Source of the DNA: Dromaius novaehollandiae
Taxonomy: Eukaryota > Chordata > Aves > Casuariiformes > Dromaiidae
DNA length: 64,000 nucleotides
Reading direction: 5' to 3'
Assembly (NCBI RefSeq): GCF_036370855.1
Contig: NC_088099.1
Span: forward strand, 148,509,517 to 148,573,516
Numbering within the stretch: position 1 is the first letter of the stretch; every line of letters begins with the position of its first letter. The translations under genes were made by a program, and so were the position numbers. Of the stretch, positions 1 to 15,100 are shown piece by piece. The notes below the pieces were generated by a model, which ran no database searches, had not been told where the DNA came from, and worked only from the letters and a program-made list of their open reading frames with translations.

Positions 1-47
1 AAAGTTGGAGGGATCGGTGACAGCAACCGTAACTCTTTCTGTTGTAG

Positions 48-124
48 GCAATGGGTACATGGATGGGAAGGAGCTACAGAACTTCATCCAGGAGCTGCAG
101 CAGGCGCGGAAGAAGGCAGGCTTG
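48..124 (+). CDS. CALB1: CALB1 exon 2
   Basis: Preceded by a pyrimidine-rich acceptor ending in ttgtag and followed by donor gtaggt. It begins with the last two bases of a Gly codon (residue 28) and encodes the second half of EF-hand loop 1 and the following helix ([13 protein letters not shown]...ARKKAGL). It is 77 bp, entering in phase 1 and leaving in phase 0. Bases 1-47 are the end of intron 1. Confidence 0.96.
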
Positions 125-3100
125 GTAGGTTAATGTTTCACCCTGCTTTTCTGTCTTCACCGGGAAAGAAGAGTTTTCTTGAGCAAACTCCAGTGCCCCG
201 GGTCCTTCTGTTCCCTCTGGCCGTCACACTGTCAATGCACTAACTGATCCAGCAAAGGGAAGTGGGATGATTAGAAACGAGCAGATTTCAAATGAAATAA
301 ATCAGCCACTTTGGAAATGCGAGGCCAGGGTCCACCTCCTGGAGAGCAGGTCCCTTTTACATCTCACCAGGCTGCAAGCTGGTGCTTTTGTAGTGCTTAA
401 AAGGAATAGTCAAGAAATGCATACACCTTTTCATTTTGCCATGGATGGGACCTTGTCCTATTGCAATTAACTTCACCTGATCCAGATATGTACTAATATT
501 AAACAAAAAAGAAAAAGAAAAAAAAACTCTCCAAGTTAGTTGGACTCTATTTTAACTCCGTGGTTAATGGGCAGTGCAGGAGGAAATGCATTTCTGCCCC
601 TTGGTGGTCAATAAATAGATCTGCACATGACTGCTAACCACTTTTTGCCCTTCACCAGTTACACATCAGGAATATCAGTACCCAATTCTGGTAGTTAAAA
701 TTGTTCAGAGGGACAGCAAAGTTTTTGAAAATGTTGTCAAAGCAAATTTGTGCATGAGTTATTAAAGCATTAATTATAACTTTGCTACAAACTACACCCA
801 CTTGGGAAAGAAACAGAGAGAGAGAGAGAGAAATGAATGATTCTCTGTAAAGATTTGAATTATAACAGAAGCAATACATTTTTAATAAATAAAATATGTT
901 TAAAATGACTAGCTTATAAAATAGGCCACAGCATCAAGCTAAAATACATTGCATAATGAATCTATTTAAACAATCTATGCTAAAATGCTTACTCCTGAAG
1001 TAACAGAAAATAAAATTATACTAACTAGATGACATGTGTGGGTGGGTGAAATGAATTATTACTTTGTATAAGAATACCTCCAAATTGAGCAAAAGCTTTT
1101 CAATAATTAACTTTGCTTTTAAAGTTGCTGTATATCTGAAAAGTAAATACCAGAAAATGTGCATCTTCATTTACTTTGTGGAAAATGATACCTTGCTATT
1201 GGTTGTACAAATTAGCCTTGCAGCTGAAACAGCTGTCTGTCTCCCAGCAGTGCTTCTAATGTTACTGAAGTCTTGGTACCAGTTAATTCTTCATATAGCC
1301 ATCAGGGTGGGCATACATTTGCATAAGTATAAGTTGGAACTAAAATTTCAGAAGGCCTCAAAAACAGAAAATTATGCAAGGATTGCAGTTTCTAAATGAA
1401 AATAAAGTCTACTTTCTCTTTGCATAGGAAAGAGTAAACATAATTTCAAATGCTTTACCTTTTAAGTATTTTAACAGAACAAATCTCTCTCCTATATTAG
1501 AGTGCAGGGATCTTAAGCACATCCATTAGAAAGAAGATATTAAAGCTCGTGCATATTTAGTATGAATGGCATTCTTGGTAACAATGTTGATATAATATTT
1601 GGAAGATAAAAAATGAGTTAGAAGCTCTAGATCAGGAAAAAGCATTCACCATCTTAAAATCAGATTCTTTTCTCTTTCAAAGCAAGTGTGCTTTGAAAAT
1701 CTCCTCTTAAAAAAGAGACACATAAAAGCCTTGCAGAATTATTCATATCTGCCACCTGCTTCATCATTTATGCTTTTTCTATGACCTCTGCCTGCAATCA
1801 CACTATATTTTGAAAATGCTCAGGTGTCTAATTGAGTTTTTCCTTTGCCATTTCTCTGATTCAAGCCTATTTTTGGAAGGTTCAGCTGAAAAGACCAATC
1901 TACGGTAGCAGCACCAAAATCAGTACTTCATCTATCGGCTCTGCCTTTGGTTGATGATACCTTGATCCCTGAAGTCTTTTTCTAGATTATAGATATATGC
2001 CATCTTAGGTTTCAAATCTAAGCTGATTTTTGGATTTGAAGGCTCACTTGCCAAACAAGCATCTCATTAGATCGTGTCTCATCTCACAGGATACTAATTC
2101 AGTAGCTTTAAATTTCTTTTCTTTTGCCAGAAGGGACACAATGAGAAACTAGTGTATGCTATATGCAATTTCCTTGGCTGTCCTTCTTTTAACACCCCAA
2201 AGCTTCTTTGTCGTCATTAACTTCTGCGTTTCAGGTCACTCTCCTGCTCACTATTTTTGAAATATTCAATTATGCATTTTTCGCAGCTGGATTTTACATC
2301 AGTCATGCCATATGCATTAAAGAATCACATTGATTCTGTCATTGAATAGGATGATTTAGCATTTCCCAATATTCTTCCCAATTACAGAACTGTTCTAATT
2401 ATGTTCTAATTCTAATCCTTTTATTAATCCACTTAGAAAGTCTCTACTTTTACAGTTGCTTTTTGTCAGAAGGAGCAGTAGCATGCAACCTGATTCATGC
2501 CCGCACCATGACGGGAACTGTCTTCATTCCAGAGGGCAGATTTATACCTGGAGGTTTTAGGGCTTGAACTTTTCTTCGGTAACACTGTGTTTTTACTTTA
2601 CACATTATGTGAAATACTAAATTGTTCTGCTATATTTTCAGGCATATTGAAAGAAATACCACTTTGTAAAGATGAAAACTGTATAAATATATAATCTTAG
2701 CTTCTATTTATTGTGCCCCGTCTTTCACGCAGTATGTTCTCTATTTAGGCCTGCCAATTGCTAAGAGAAACTGTGAGGTATAGTGGCTAACACAGGGGTT
2801 CATAGAAACTCAGTGGGTGGATCTTGGATGAGCTATTCCACATCTGTTTCTTACTTTCTCTGCGTGTAGATAATGACAATATTTTTCCATCTCACAGAAA
2901 TATGGGATTTAATAGGTATTTATGAATGCAATCATGTAAGTGTTTCTGTACTGCCATCTATCCTTAGATTTTCAAATCATTCCAAAAAAGCTACTTTTTC
3001 CACAGTTCCACTCAGTTGGATGAATATCTCTTAATTTTTAAGAGGGGAGACTGAGGTGTGAAGGGTTAGTTTCTTAGTTTAATTCATGGAGCACTGCATC

Positions 3101-6100
3101 TATAACAAGATTAGCACTATGCTTGGTTAAATTTAGGCAGAATTACTGACTGAATTCATTTATTTGAATAATATGACTTAAATAACTCATCAATCAGCTC
3201 AAGAACAGCTGAAGTGAACATCAGAAAAAAAAATTCTTTCTAAAGGATGTATTAGAGGATTAGAGGAGTTCTGTTTTGTTTAGCCCGTAGGAAGCTGTGC
3301 TGCCTTTAATGTTTGGGCACAGTCTGGCATTCTGGAGGTGCTACTTGAAAGATCAGTAAAATATTTAACCAGGACTAATTAAAACCCATGCATCCAAATT
3401 CTTCATTTTAACTACTAAGCACACTTGTCCCCACTTTGGCATCATTAGATGAAAGGTGACATTGAAGTGTATTTTATTAATAATCACATCTTAATTAAAG
3501 CCATCACAAATTACTAACCTGCCATGTATGACTTTGGCAGAAATAGGATACTAGGCCATGATTGTATCAGCTACAAGGAACTGACATTTTAGTAAGTTTT
3601 GGTAGATCGAATTTGGGACAAACTGCAATAGACTTCATACGGCTGAAATTCCTTATGTCTCCAGTGAGAGAATCACTTAGGGCCTATATAACCAGATCTA
3701 TTATAGCAACTAAAATTTCCAAAGACTGTTGTATCTTCATGTATAACCATGGAATTATTAATTATTTTAATATAGCTGTAGCCCTGCTTCTTGCTGCATG
3801 GCTAGCAAGGGCCAAGCACTAGCTCAGACCTATAAGGAATACAAAGAACAACAGAAAGGATTCAGCAGTATTGAAGGTTGATGGCAGCTTATATCAAAGC
3901 AAAGCACATCAAGTCAAAGTGTCAGATCAAATATTCAAATATTCACCCTAGGAGTGACATCTTTGCCATAGCCTAAAGTGAAGGCAGCCTTTGAGAACAA
4001 ACGTAGAGTTGGAGTCATAATTTATACAAAGAACAATTATGCTGACATTACTTTGTCGGATATAAGGTACTGCTCCGAGTCTTCTCCTTCCCAAGCCTGC
4101 CTCTTTCTCTGTTACAACAGTGAGATCCTGACTCTCTTTTTATGATCACTAAATATTGAAAAATATGATATCCTCATGGGTTCTTTTAGGGTTAAAATAG
4201 CACCCATTGTTCAGGTAAAATCAGTTCAAAGATGTGGAAAGCCTATTTTGGTGTTCAGATGTGTTATACTAAAATGTACCTTATTTTGAAGGATTTTGCA
4301 CTGCCTTCAAGTTATTCATTTACAAAAAAAAAAAAAAAGGAGAGAGAAAATTGACTAATAATTACCTATGAACTTCACTGTCATTCTTAAACAAAAGAGC
4401 TGCTATACGCATCTTCCAGCACATCTGTCTATAATTTTCTCATTCTGTAAACTAAAATAGGAGTTGAAAGTGTTTAGATGCCAATCATTCACATGATTCC
4501 TTGGGAAGTAAAATTTATGACAATGAGATTATTCATCATAAAAAATTACTCAATTTCATTTAAACTGGAGGAATCTAGCTGCAGTAAGTGTAAGTAAGTA
4601 CTAAGTTAACTGTAGTATATGTTATTATTTGGAAATAAATAGAATAGAATAATAATAATTAATAGAATGTTCAAGTACTTTGCATGTGTTTCTCTACATC
4701 TTAAAAATAATGATGCTCTTGTTGTAACTTCATAGGATTTAACACCTGAAATGAAAGCTTTTGTGGACCAATATGGGAAGACTACTGATGGAAAAATAGG
4801 AATAGTTGAGGTAAGACAGTCACTTTATAACAAAGTACTGACATGTTTACTTGTAGAAAATACATTTAGTGCAGAACAATATGAGCATAACATGTAAATA
4901 CTTTTGATTTTCAGTAATATGGAAAATTTCTTCTTCTGTCCCAGGATCTTTAGTATTTTTCCACTAATGAAACATTTTCATTAGCAAAAAGAACAGTATT
5001 CTTTAGCACTTTTCAGACATTTCACTGCAATTCATTTAACTTTGCAGGCTTTATTCAGTGCAAATAAACAACAGCAATTTAGTTTTCCTGCAAAGTAGCT
5101 AACAGCTAAATTTCAGAAATTTAAAGTGTGAAGGGTATATGTGAATTATATCTACATATGTTTTTAAACTAGTGCTTTGTTACAACTCCTGTAGTGACAG
5201 TAACACAAAGGAATGCAATGGGGCAGTCCTTGTGCATAGTCTATTCTAAAAAAATTCATACTTAGTAAAATAGCATGGAGCATAGTGATCATGTTAAGTT
5301 TAAACAAAGCTTTAACAGTAGTTGTGATGCACTTTGTGAAAGCTCTGGATTTCTTATGAATTCCTTTCCTGAACTTTAGGCAGAAAAATCCGCTGTTCCT
5401 TTCTTGGCTTTCCAAAAACGGCAAAGATGCAGCCAGCCAACCTCTTTCACACTTGCCGGGCTCTCAACAATTTTACAACGCAGGAAGCGGGCAACCACTG
5501 TCTTTTCTGTTGCTTTCACTTTTTGGTGCTGCATATCAAAAAGGAGAGTTCTTAGGTTACAGTTTGAGAAACCACTATTTCAAGCATAAATCTACAAGTC
5601 ATTTATGTCACATTGAGTGCAGTGAGACTGCGCTCATTTATCATTAAATGCTATTATGTATTTTTTCTGGAAATAAGAAATTTGACCTAGAGAGCTAATT
5701 AAGAAACAGCTGAAAGCAAGCCAGGTCTTCAAAATTTCTACAGTGACCAACTTTGTGTAGGTAGCTATTTTTAAAGCAGAGGAATGAACAGAATCTATAA
5801 AAGTTAGTAGGAAGCATCAGTGCTGATGTAATAGATCATTCCAGGGTATCTTTTCTCCCCTTTCCTGTGTCTGAATACTACATACTTGTTTAAATGCATC
5901 TCAGATTAAGACTGAACTCCCACGAAAGTATGAACAGCTTGTTTCACTTGCAGTTTCTTGCAACAATTGATTAAAAAATGCATCTTTTGACAATACTTAG
6001 CATCCATCAAATAATTCTGCATGTAAAAATAAATAGTGTTTACTTGGACTAACATGTTTATTTGTGCACTAACAAATGTTTATTCATTTGGTATTGAATA

Positions 6101-9100
6101 ATCCTATTTAATTTAATATTTTTGAATGTGTGTAATAGCAGGCATTGTATGCCAGAAGAATGTGCAGCCAGTGCCTGAAAAAGTGATTGTTTGCTTAGAA
6201 AAGATAACTGAGAGTTTTACCTTTCAAATTCTATTTCTGTTTCTGCTATTGACTTAATAGGTAAAGGTGAGCAAATCCATCAGGGTCCAATACTGTAAGG
6301 TGATTACCACGTCCAGTGAATTGCTAAACATGCTAAACATCCAGGGAAGCCATTGACTGTTGAGAATGCTCAGTTCACTGACTGAAGGGTTCTTCTCTCT
6401 TAATATAGCAGTTTTCTAAACCAATAGCTATATTTTATTTCACTCACATCAGCATGAAGCTTGATTTGGAAAGTGCTGATGGGACTCAGACAAAATAGGT
6501 TGTACATGCAGTGAAGTATGACATTAAAGTTGATATCTGGACTTGATTCTCTTCCCTTATAAATAAAATGTTCAGTAGTTCCAGATTGCTCCTGTCCCAT
6601 TTACATTGTACATCAACAAGTTTTTCTGAAAAAGTGTATGAATGTGGTTTGAAAAACTTGTGTAAAGACATCCAGAGTCCCAGCCATTGTAATGAATACC
6701 ACAGCACCTGAAGGAAAATGTCCTGGTGAATAATAAGCTTCCAGGAAAGGTCTATTGACTGAGAGGAGGAGGAGGCCTGGGTGGCTTCACAGAGGAAGAA
6801 GTAGATTTTCAACTTGGTGCGCAGATAAAGAGTATAGTCTGTCTTAGGGAACACACTGCAGATAATACACTAGCTTTTATCCAGTGCCCTCCAGCTATAT
6901 GTAGCGTCTGACCTGTTCATTCACTTTTTCTTTTGTAAGAGACCTTTCCTGCCCCTTTTGCACTCATTCAGATCAATGCTTTCACTAAAATGTAGGTGTG
7001 GAAGCCCAAGGTTTTGAAACCCCCGGGGGTGGTATTTCCACATTCAAATCATTTGAAAGCTTACTATTAAAAGTAACTACTTACTCGCCTACAAATATTC
7101 TTTTTACTTCCATTCTCTATTCTGAGATTTTTAAGAAGTGTTATATTATAATTCATATAATGAAAGATATTTTAAATAGTATTAAGTATCAGTAAAATTT
7201 ACTTAGAGAATGATTTCTAGAAAATCGTTCTGATCTTGTTTTAAGTATTGAAAGCATTTTTCCTGTTAGGTAGCCTATAAAAATTTATCTCCTGCCTCTC
7301 ACAAGCTTGCAGCTGAGTGGAGAGAAGTGAAGCCAGTCTCAGTCTTTGGGATTATTCTCTGTTACTCATGACGCAGAAATGGGCGACATGCTCTCCATAA
7401 AAGTAGCAGAGCTCAGAGAAATCTTCACTAAACTGCTATCGCTCCTTGAGAGTCTGCTGCTGCAAATGAGAACTTGGAGCAATTCACACTTACGCAAACG
7501 CAGTCTTGGATTCCCCTTACATTTATCCTCAAAAAGAAGTCTTTTTTAGAAATAGCAACAGGTTTCTACCTTTACTCTTAGTAGTGGTTTACCTAGGACC
7601 TGGAAGTCAAGCTGGTTTCCCTGTGTTTTCCCCATCCCTCAGTAATACAGTCTTTCAATGAAAAAGCAATCTAATACTATTTGATGCAAGAGCTAGAACT
7701 GAACTTCTGTTTGGTTATATTGTCTCTATTATCCTAAAGCACGTGAAAGAAAACAGGAAAGATTTATTTTTGTCAGAAGTCTGAGCTAATACCTTGGATA
7801 TTGAGCTACAACATCTTTGAAAAGTAAATGCCTGTGCATTTCTCTGTGTGAGAGTTGCAAAGGGCAGGAGAGACAGTTTAAAATAAGGTAATTTTCTTCC
7901 AGAGGTAATGCATTCTGCACCTCAGGTCTAGTTTGGTACTGCTAGTGAGTTGTTACTGGTTCTTGGAATCAGTTTTCCCATTTATCAGCCTTGCAAAACT
8001 CACCAAAGTTAGCTATAGCTAACAGTACACCACAACAGAAATTTTGCAGTAGTTGTGTGTTTCTAAGGAGTGCTTCAAGTGACGGTGAAGCTGGGATTCA
8101 TTCACGAGGGTCTCATTCTGATTCCATTGTAATCATAGGAAGATTCCTGCCAATTTGGGCATCAAGTATGTGTTGAAAGTTGTGGACTTGCATCAGACTT
8201 ATCCTACATTTAGGCAGGGATTTTCTAAAACCAAACCATAGTTTTATTATTTCCTTTTATTCAAAATATCCTTCCCCAAAGCAAATGGGTATTTCCTATG
8301 TCAGATATGTTCCCGCATATAGGAACAAAATGTTGTAAGATGTTGTAAGGAGCCCAGAGAAGACCAAGGGAGTCCAAAATCCCAAACAGAGTGATCTAAG
8401 GAGCCTTTTCACATGGTCCTCAGGGCTTTCTAGGTTTTCTGACCAATGGTATAAACGCATGGGCCTGTAACCTGATATTAAAGCAGCCATAGTCTCAGAC
8501 TTGTACTGAGAAGGTACTGGCCCAGTGTGCAATTCACACAGAAAAGTATCTAGAAAAAAAGATTAGCCTGAAAAAAGTAATCTGTGGCTCGCAAGGGGAC
8601 ATTACTACAGCATTGTATAAATTTACTTCTGGCAAGAAGAAACAGGATTACTTTTCCTATTTTCTGGTTGGGGCAAGTACTGGCCTACCTGGTATTCTTT
8701 CCCACTGATTATGACTTTTTTAATGATTCCCATAAACTCTTTCTTACTGTTGTAATCAGTCCCCCCTGCCAACCCCTGATTATTATAAATCTGTCCTCCA
8801 TTCAATTTCTGTTCTTGAGTAGGAAGAACTGATTTACCCCTAAAACCAAAGCCCCTGTCACAGCAGAGAAAAAGGCAATTTTTCCATAAATCAGTGCTAA
8901 ACTACACACATTTAGCTACTACATACATATGGACAGGTACTTATCCACACGTGTATACTCTGTTTCTATCTATAATGAAGCAGAATTTGGAAAGCTGCTG
9001 ACAAAAACGTTTTGTTTAAGTTGATTAGATTTGATATTCAGCCATTTAGCAAAAGCACTCCAAATGCGTTCTGATGTGCTTGATAGTCAATAATCAACTG

Positions 9101-12100
9101 CTCCATTTCTGTAGGAAGAGTGTCTGATATGTGTTTTCAATTGCACTAAGAGTTAGTGAATATAACTGATTTCTTGCACAGATAATTCAGAATTTCAGAA
9201 ATTAGAGATCTGTTTCCATCTCCTTGCTGTGCCTGCAGACCAAGAGCGAGCTGAAGGCACTGCTGGAATCCAATAAAAAAGCCCAAGCAATTAGGGCAAT
9301 TGCGCTGAAATAGGCAGATAGAGGGATTTTAGGGTGTGAATTGAATGCACAGAATCAGAAATTTGAATCAAAATTTTAAGATGAGGCTCCAAGAAGCCTG
9401 CAGATGTAATTTTTCATAAAATAATGCTGCTCAGAAATCCTTGTTTCTCCATTCTCTCCTCCTAGTAAGCACAGCTGGTCTATTCTTCAAGTAAAAAGTT
9501 TTCTTCAATCAAAACACATTTCATACACTTTGAGCACAAAAAAGATATTGGGCTTCTGTTAAAAACAAATGATGATTTTACATTAAATTATATGGCATAC
9601 CCTCCATCTTGTACTTTTTTCAGTGGCTGAAATTGAGTTATAGTAAATGAACATTTTCAATAACCAGTACAATAATGTCTGATTTTTAAAAAAGGCTTTT
9701 GTATGAGCACAGACATTGGAAGAACCACCCCCGACTTTGCAGGGCTAAAATCCCTTTTGATTTCTTTCTGGTATTTATATAGCTCATCTTGAACACATCT
9801 CTGAGCCTGACAAATGATCACCAGTTGCCATCCCCTTATCCTCCCTGCTTTCATTTTCTCCTCGCTTTTTTTTTTAACATTTGTTTTTCTGCTTTCCTTA
9901 TATGTGTGTGTTCTTCACATCAGTGTTCCCTTTTCCTTTTACTCAGTAAAAGGAAGTGTTCTCTTCTTAGTTTTACTCAGTACCTGTCAGTAGTCTTTTT
10001 TTCCTTGCTTTCTTAATTCATGGTCCTTCTCACTCACTCTCTAAACATCCCTCTTTTTTTGCTTTTCTCTTCACAGTCATAACAAAGTTTTCACCACAGA
10101 TCCTAACTCTGCACGAGTGAATTTTTCCCCCTCTCTTTCCCTAGTTACCCCTTTGCTGAACAGCTTTTTCCTTTCTTTCTCCCTGACCTTCAGTTCTGTT
10201 TGACCTTGATGAATATGGCAAAGCTTCAAGCCAGTAGCTTTTCAAAGGCATCTTCCAAACATTTCAACCTAAGAGATGAAGTTTCTTATAGGGCCTTCTT
10301 ATAGGTTGGAGTGAAAAATACTGGCAGCTAGGAAAGCAAAGGAGAGATGGCCCGAGACATGGAGTGCTCAACACGCTCACCTCAAGCTGGGGAACACAGA
10401 TGTCTGCTAAGTGTAGGAAGCATACCTCCACTTCTGCATGGGTCACACCACCAACCAAAGCGACAGTGCTCAGCACATGGGGAAAGAGAGCTGTTGGCAA
10501 GGTCCTGGCTTTGTAGAAATCCTCTACTAGCAGCACATATGAAACTGAGACTGAAGTGACAGCTCTAGGGACAGCTTAATTGCATGGGAGCTTCCCAATA
10601 CCTTCAGTGGGATTAAAGGAGTCCAAATTATTGGTGTTATGAAACTGAGAGTAAGAGCATGCAGTTATTCTTACTTATACACATACTTACTCATACAATC
10701 TCTCTTACCTGGAGAGCAATGTAACATCATTCTCATTTGCGGGCTCCACATATCCACCAAAGATATAGTTACACAAATGGGTAACAAAACTTGAATTTTA
10801 ATTCTTCTTAGCTCAATAAGGCAGTCTGATCACAAAGAATTTCATATGCTTTTAAAGGCTCAGCCGGCCTAATGAGGAATCAAATTTTAATCTTTCTTAA
10901 AATCTATTACAGCTTGCTCAGATATTACCGACAGAAGAAAATTTCCTGTTGTTCTTTAGGTGCCAGCAGCTAAAGTCAAGTGAAGATTTCATGCAGGTAC
11001 AGTATGAGAATTTTCCCTTTGTAAAGTCATTCAAGACTAGCTTTACATGAATATATAATTACATCTTTCATGTTCTGATTGCAGACATGGAGAAAATATG
11101 ACAGTGACCACAGTGGTTTCATTGATTCTGAGGAACTAAAGGTAAACTGATATCTGCGGGTATGCATGAAGTGTGAATAAGCATTGGATTACAGCCTGTG
11201 CTGCTGTTTCTTCAGATACCCGCCATTGCATGTTTTTGCATTTCAAACATTACTGGAATGCAATATGATTAGCTGATTTTTTTATCACTGGTAAATTACT
11301 TTAAGTGAAACTCAACTCTGATTAATGTTTCTAAAAAGGTTGTTTAATTCAGATCAGTGTTTGCCTCAAGTGCCTCAAGGCAGCAGATACTTGAGCTTAG
11401 AAGTAAGATGATTTCAACCCTGGGAACATAGATAGGTCTCATAGATAGGTCTGGGCTGTTCTTTTGGTATTTTGGGGAGAGGGCTGTTTTTGTTTTTTTC
11501 CAAGGGCATTGCTATCATTAATCACTATGCTGCAGGACAAATTATACTCTCTCAAATAGCTTGTAACACTGCTGTTTCTACTGTAATACTGTTAGGTCAA
11601 CACAACTGGAATTGCGTTGCCTGTGCTTGGTTAGCTTAGTGGGAATTTGGTATCAACTTCATTATTCACAAAGAAGAGCACAATCAAGATTATTCCGTTA
11701 ACCATCTTACCCTTACAGACTTAACAAAGCTTTAAAACTAGACTGAATTCCTTCCATAATCATAAAACTAACAAAGTTGTAGAAGCTGACTATACCTGGG
11801 GAAGCAGACTTTTTTCCCACAGTTTAATTACACATGGTTAGTTAATGTAGCTTTAAACTTGGAGGATCCAAAACAACTCATAGCAAGAGAAAGACCTCGC
11901 AGGGTTCATCCATCTAATTTGGACTATATTGCTCATATGTGGTGTTCTAAAGAAGGGCTACTTAAGCATTAACCAAAGCACCTGGAGGTCAAGCTGTTTG
12001 AAATCCTTGCAGCTATTTCTTTTTTTTGGAAAGGGGAATTCACATCATAAAATTCTCAAATTTTTTCCTTTTTCCCTTCCTTTTTGAGTACGGTATCTGT

Positions 12101-15100
12101 ATGATGTTTGGTGAGGATCCTGCCTCAAGGTAATCCTCAGACAGAATTGGTGGATTAAAAGTTTGTATGATCAGGGAGAAGTTATGGGTCATGCACGTAA
12201 TACTGAGAACTTCCCAGTTGTTAGACAGGCTCTTAAGGACTGTTGCCAGCTATTGTAATTTGAAGTAGACACTGAAAGGCAGGGCTGATGGAGGATCAGC
12301 TGGAGAATTAAGAAATTTTACTTAGATCCCTGATGATCTCATATATCCTGGGCTGAGAGAGCTTGTCTGTAGCAGAGAAATAGTGTCATTTTAAAACTCT
12401 GAAAATAATCAGTTTTATTTTTAAGACTGATCAATATTTCTTGAAAAGTCCAAACATTTTAAGTACATGCTCTGTAAGGAGTACACTCACTTATAACTTT
12501 CTAAGAGAAATTTAGTTAGATATTGGGAAAACTTTAATAATAATAATAATACCAGTGGAGGAGGAGGAGATAGACTCTCCATCACTGTCTATATTTAGGA
12601 GTGGTCAGAAAATATCTCAGATTAGACTATAACTCAGGAAGCTTAGATATAGACAGTCTTGGCCTGAGACATGGTGTACTGGACAGCTTTTCAAAGTCCT
12701 TTCCACTCCTATTTTCTACCAAAAGCACAAAAGATTAAACACCTCTCTGTGACATCTATTTGTAATCCTTCTATGATGCTCTTTGTATACAAACTAATAA
12801 GAAGGCCTTTCAGTACAGAAGGGGTCAGACCGGGAGAACTATCCTGGCTGTCACTAATATGAGCATTAACACAGTAGCATTCAAGTTAAGGATGTCATCT
12901 GTATAGAAATAGATTTTCTTAGGAGCTACCACCTGTTCTATCTTGAAATGAGGCCCAAATTTCCAAAGAGACAATGATGCTAATGAAACGAATGAGAGGA
13001 GTTATTAGGTACTTCACTGAGCTTTGATAAACCTACAGAAATTTCAGGTCTTGTAGTGCCTTGGTTAAATAAGTAGATATTTTATTTTTTATTGTCACAA
13101 AACTAGGACAGCAATTTAAACCAGTGAATGGGAGAAACAGTCTTATTCTTAAAGGAGAAATGGCTGGTGATGAAAGTCATGGGATACCATGTCAAATTCT
13201 CGTTAAAAAAATTTAATGATTGGCTGCACGTATCTGAACTATAAGGCGAGAAGGAGCAACATAGGTTCACATTTTCACTACTAGCATCAGGTACTGCCAT
13301 AGGCAAGGAGAAAACTTGATTAATCATTGATCTTTTCTGTAAAATTGTTCCTAAGTTGCACGAAGAGATTAGGCATCCAAGTTTTCCAAGTAGCTTCAAG
13401 GTTAATTAATGTAATTTACTGATAGAGCTGATTAGGAAACAGTATACTTGGAGGACAATCTATTTTTCCAAACCCACATACAGCAAATGGCATATAATGC
13501 ATAAAGTTTTACGAGTCACTTTTTCCGAATTAGACTGTGCAGTATACTTGAATTGGTCAAAAGAAACTGTTGTATTCTTACCTGTAAATTACTACTCACT
13601 TTCATATTTATTTTGTACTTCATTAGTCGTATTAAAGTGGGAGTAAAACAGTATTTCCCATCACTTTAAAGTTAGCAAGTCAAGCATTTTATGCTGTAGG
13701 CAAAAAATTCACCTGTTACTCATCTATTTATTTTAACAGAGCTTCTTGAAAGATTTATTACAGAAAGCAAATAAGCAGATTGAAGACTCAAAGCTAACAG
13801 AATACACAGAAATAATGGTAAGATTATTTACAGGCATTTCATTTTGGATTAATCCAAACTGTGTTTCTCCCTAGCCCCTTATAGGCTCCGAACGACATAA
13901 AGACCCCCACCAGGCCCTAATCATGCACAGGCACATCGCAAGCACTTCTGCAGCTGCAGAACTTTGATCTGAGAATGAAAGTTTGCAGTGCTGCTAAAAA
14001 AATTTTGCTAAAAAAATTTTGAATCTTCTCGGGTTTTATGTAGTATTAGACCATACCATAGTACTGTGCAAAGAATTTCCCCCGATACGCTTACTTGTGC
14101 TGTTAGACGTAAAAGTGAGGTCTTTGCAGTTCATAGAAGAAAAATTGTACCTGTCATAAGATTAATTACATTATTATGTTTCGATCTAATTAATCTGGGG
14201 TTATTTTTTATGTTTTGTCTTCCTAGAGTGCTGTAGGGTCTCTCTCTTGTCTCAAATGCCACAGTGTTTTCTTACTGCATTTACAACATCTCCCTCTTTC
14301 CTGTTTCCCCCTTGTAAGGAGGAGAAATGAGTATTTTAGGTAAACACCAGAACAAAACTGTCACTGCCCAGGAGTTATATCCGCCCCTCCTTAGGGCACT
14401 CCTCTCGGCCCAGCACTGCTGGACTCCGCCATGGAGACCAGGCTTGCCTTCTGCGTGGACGTTTCAAGGAGAAAAAGATTCCGAATTCTCGTCCTCAGGA
14501 AATATATCCAGTGTATAACACTGGATCTTTGTTTTAGCAACTAAGTTTTGCCCTGAAATACTTTGAATTATCAAAACCAAGTTAGGTAAACACAGCAGAC
14601 CCCAAACTGGCCCAAAAGTTGATGAGAAAGGTTAATCAAAACATTTCCTGACTGCTAATTTGTTGCACCAATATAAACCATTTAACTAGAACTGTCCTTG
14701 CTTATTGACTGGTGAAAATATTACAATCCTTTTTATTTAGGAAGCTTTCTGACCTTCATCTTAAAGTGCGCTCTGAGTACTGCATCTGCAGGAAGACATA
14801 ATGACAAAGAATTAAGAGCAATAAGAAACTTATAAAGCCAACTCTGCTGTAATCACCTCAGAAATTAGAAAAGAAATCTAATAGAAAACACAAGGTAGTG
14901 GCCAGCTGCAAGCTGGCACAGCCAGCCAGTAACAACCCACCAAAAAATGTTAATATTAGAGCTGCCTTTGCTTACCTCCTCCCAATGTAAATCTCTTTTC
15001 ACCTGAAAAGCACACAAGGGAGATACAAAGAAAGAAAGAAAGGGTTAAAAGGAAGCAGAGTCTTATACAAAAATGAATGTTCATAGAATTTTTTTTCTAG

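Larger units (their letters stand above)
125..4735 (+). other. CALB1: CALB1 intron 2
   Basis: About 4.6 kb of AT-rich intron. It contains an (AG)n microsatellite at 815-831, a MIR-like SINE relic at about 2775-2960 and an oligo(A) run at 4324-4338. No open frame here has features of a gene. Confidence 0.85.

Noticed and set aside
1064-1399. 111-codon open frame in CALB1 intron 2
   Set aside because: Low-complexity hydrophobic composition and AT-rich codons without any motif; no evidence for an exon.
7930-8000. MIR-like words ('cagttttcccatttatcag')
   Set aside because: Only one core block matches and there are no neighbouring MIR blocks in order, so it was not called.
10585-10640. 'gggagcttcccaatacctt / ttcagtgggattaaagg', like a sauropsid palindromic repeat
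   Set aside because: Too short and diverged to separate from chance by eye; noted only in the intron description.
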